Source of the DNA: Cynocephalus volans
Taxonomy: Eukaryota > Chordata > Mammalia > Dermoptera > Cynocephalidae
Assembly: GCF_027409185.1 (NCBI RefSeq)
Contig: NC_084460.1
Location: 60,710,501-60,774,500 of the forward strand
Direction: 5' to 3'
DNA: 64,000 nt
Shown: in pieces, positions 63,096 through 64,000 of the stretch
Numbering within the stretch: the first letter of the stretch is position 1
Layout of the letters: each line of letters begins with the position of its first letter
Position numbers and translations under genes: made by a program
Notes under the pieces: generated by a model
What the model saw: the letters and a program-made list of their open reading frames with translations, nothing else
The model's database searches: none
Told to the model about the DNA's origin: nothing

Positions 63096-63383
63096 ACCAA
63101 GGCACAGTAACTTGGACCAGCGCTATCATTGTTCCAGAGGATGTGCCTGTGCAAAGGTCTGACCAGCTACGAGAAGGCCCAGTGCTCCGACACAGAACAC
63201 AAAAAGCAGCTGCAATTCCACCTCACACGTCTATCAGTCAGGATCCAGCCCATGAGTGTGAGTACCAAGGATAAGGGCAAAGCAGAGAGCAACCACACAT
63301 CTTCTTCCCAGGGCCACCCAAAGTTGGCAATGTGAAGACACATGGAACCCAAGGATTCTGCTGGCACCTGGGAGAACAGTGTA

Positions 63384-63442
63384 GCATGGTGGATTGATGA
63401 GTATGGACTACTGAGTCAGCCTTCTTGGGTTCAAATATTATT
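63384..63442 (+). mobile_element. MIR 5' fragment cut by L1
   Basis: 'tagcatggtggattgatgagtatgg' then 'cttcttgggttcaaat' match the MIR head. The match stops where L1 sequence starts. Confidence 0.6.
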
Positions 63443-64000
63443 TAGATTTTCCTTAATTTCATTGAACAATGTTTTGTATTTTTCAGTGTACAAGTCTTGC
63501 ACACCTTTAGATAATTTATTCCTAAGTATTTTATTCTTTTTGATGTGATTGTAAATGGACTTGTTTTCTTCATTTCCCTTTCATACTTTTTTTTGCTAGT
63601 GTATAGAAACACAATTAAATTTTATATATTAATTTTGTATCCTACAATCCTGCTGAACTTGTTTATTAATTTTAATGGCTTCTTAAGGGCTTCCTTGGAC
63701 TATGCTATATACACAATCATGTCATCAGCAAATAGAGTTTTACTTCTTTCCTTCCAATCTTGATGCCTTTTATTTCTTTTTCTTGCCTATTTTCCCTGGC
63801 TAGAACCTCCAGGGCACTGTTGAATAGAAATGGAAAGAACAGACATCCTTGTCTTGTTCCTGATCTTAGGCTGAAAGTACACAGTCTTTCACCATTAAAT
63901 ACGATTTTAGCTGTGGGTTTTTCATAGATCCCCTTATCATGATGAGGAAGTCCTCTTCTATTGTTGGTAGAAGTTCTCTTCTAGTCTTGTTTTTGTTTTA
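63443..64000 (-). mobile_element. LINE-1 ORF2 region, antisense, runs off the window
   Basis: 'atcatgtcatcagcaaatagagttttacttctttccttccaatct' and 'agggcactgttgaatagaaatgg' are the reverse complement of the L1 reverse transcriptase region. The right end is outside the window. Confidence 0.9.

Noticed and set aside
1-64000. CRISPR arrays, operons, riboswitches or phage-like systems
   Set aside because: The window is clearly mammalian genomic DNA; the tandem repeats present are short minisatellites or local duplications without spacer structure.

Overview
This is mammalian nuclear DNA: multi-exon genes with GT-AG introns, CpG-island promoters, and MIR, L2, LINE-1 and MaLR repeats. No Alu is seen. 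Instead there are several copies of tRNA-derived SINEs. One kind is a monomer/dimer with a tRNA-Ile-like head; the other has a GC-rich tRNA-like head. From memory the first kind resembles the CYN SINEs of flying lemurs (colugos, Dermoptera), so a colugo such as Galeopterus is the best guess. That is inference (about 0.6), not proof.

The gene order matches human chromosome 2q14.3: MYO7B (+), LIMS2 (-), and GPR17 (+) nested inside a LIMS2 intron. Positions 617-22292 hold the last 27 coding exons of MYO7B. They join in frame to 1261 residues plus stop, covering MyTH4-FERM 1, SH3 and MyTH4-FERM 2. The motor, IQ and helical parts lie left of the window. Positions 24083-56152 hold all of LIMS2 (PINCH-2) on the minus strand: nine shared coding exons, five LIM domains, and two alternative first exons in separate CpG-rich regions (near 47.0 kb and 56.2 kb). 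These predict proteins of 366 and 341 residues. GPR17 has an intact 339-codon reading frame in one exon at 34165-35184, with candidate upstream exons near 30.8 kb and 33.1 kb. MYO7B and LIMS2 converge tail to tail. From 56.8 kb to the end there is no gene, only repeats and unassigned sequence.

The three genes share a locus, not a pathway. MYO7B is a brush-border myosin of the intermicrovillar adhesion complex. LIMS2 is an integrin-linked focal-adhesion adaptor. GPR17 is a G-protein-coupled receptor of the oligodendrocyte lineage.

The most notable observations are: a likely U12-type AT-AC intron in MYO7B; a 68-bp tandem triplication that copies the splice acceptor of the GPR17 coding exon; a GPR17 upstream coding exon that resembles the human long-isoform start but has no GT at the expected boundary; a very weak donor in MYO7B; and nested SINE insertions with clear target-site duplications. 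I found no sign of a wholly new biological system.
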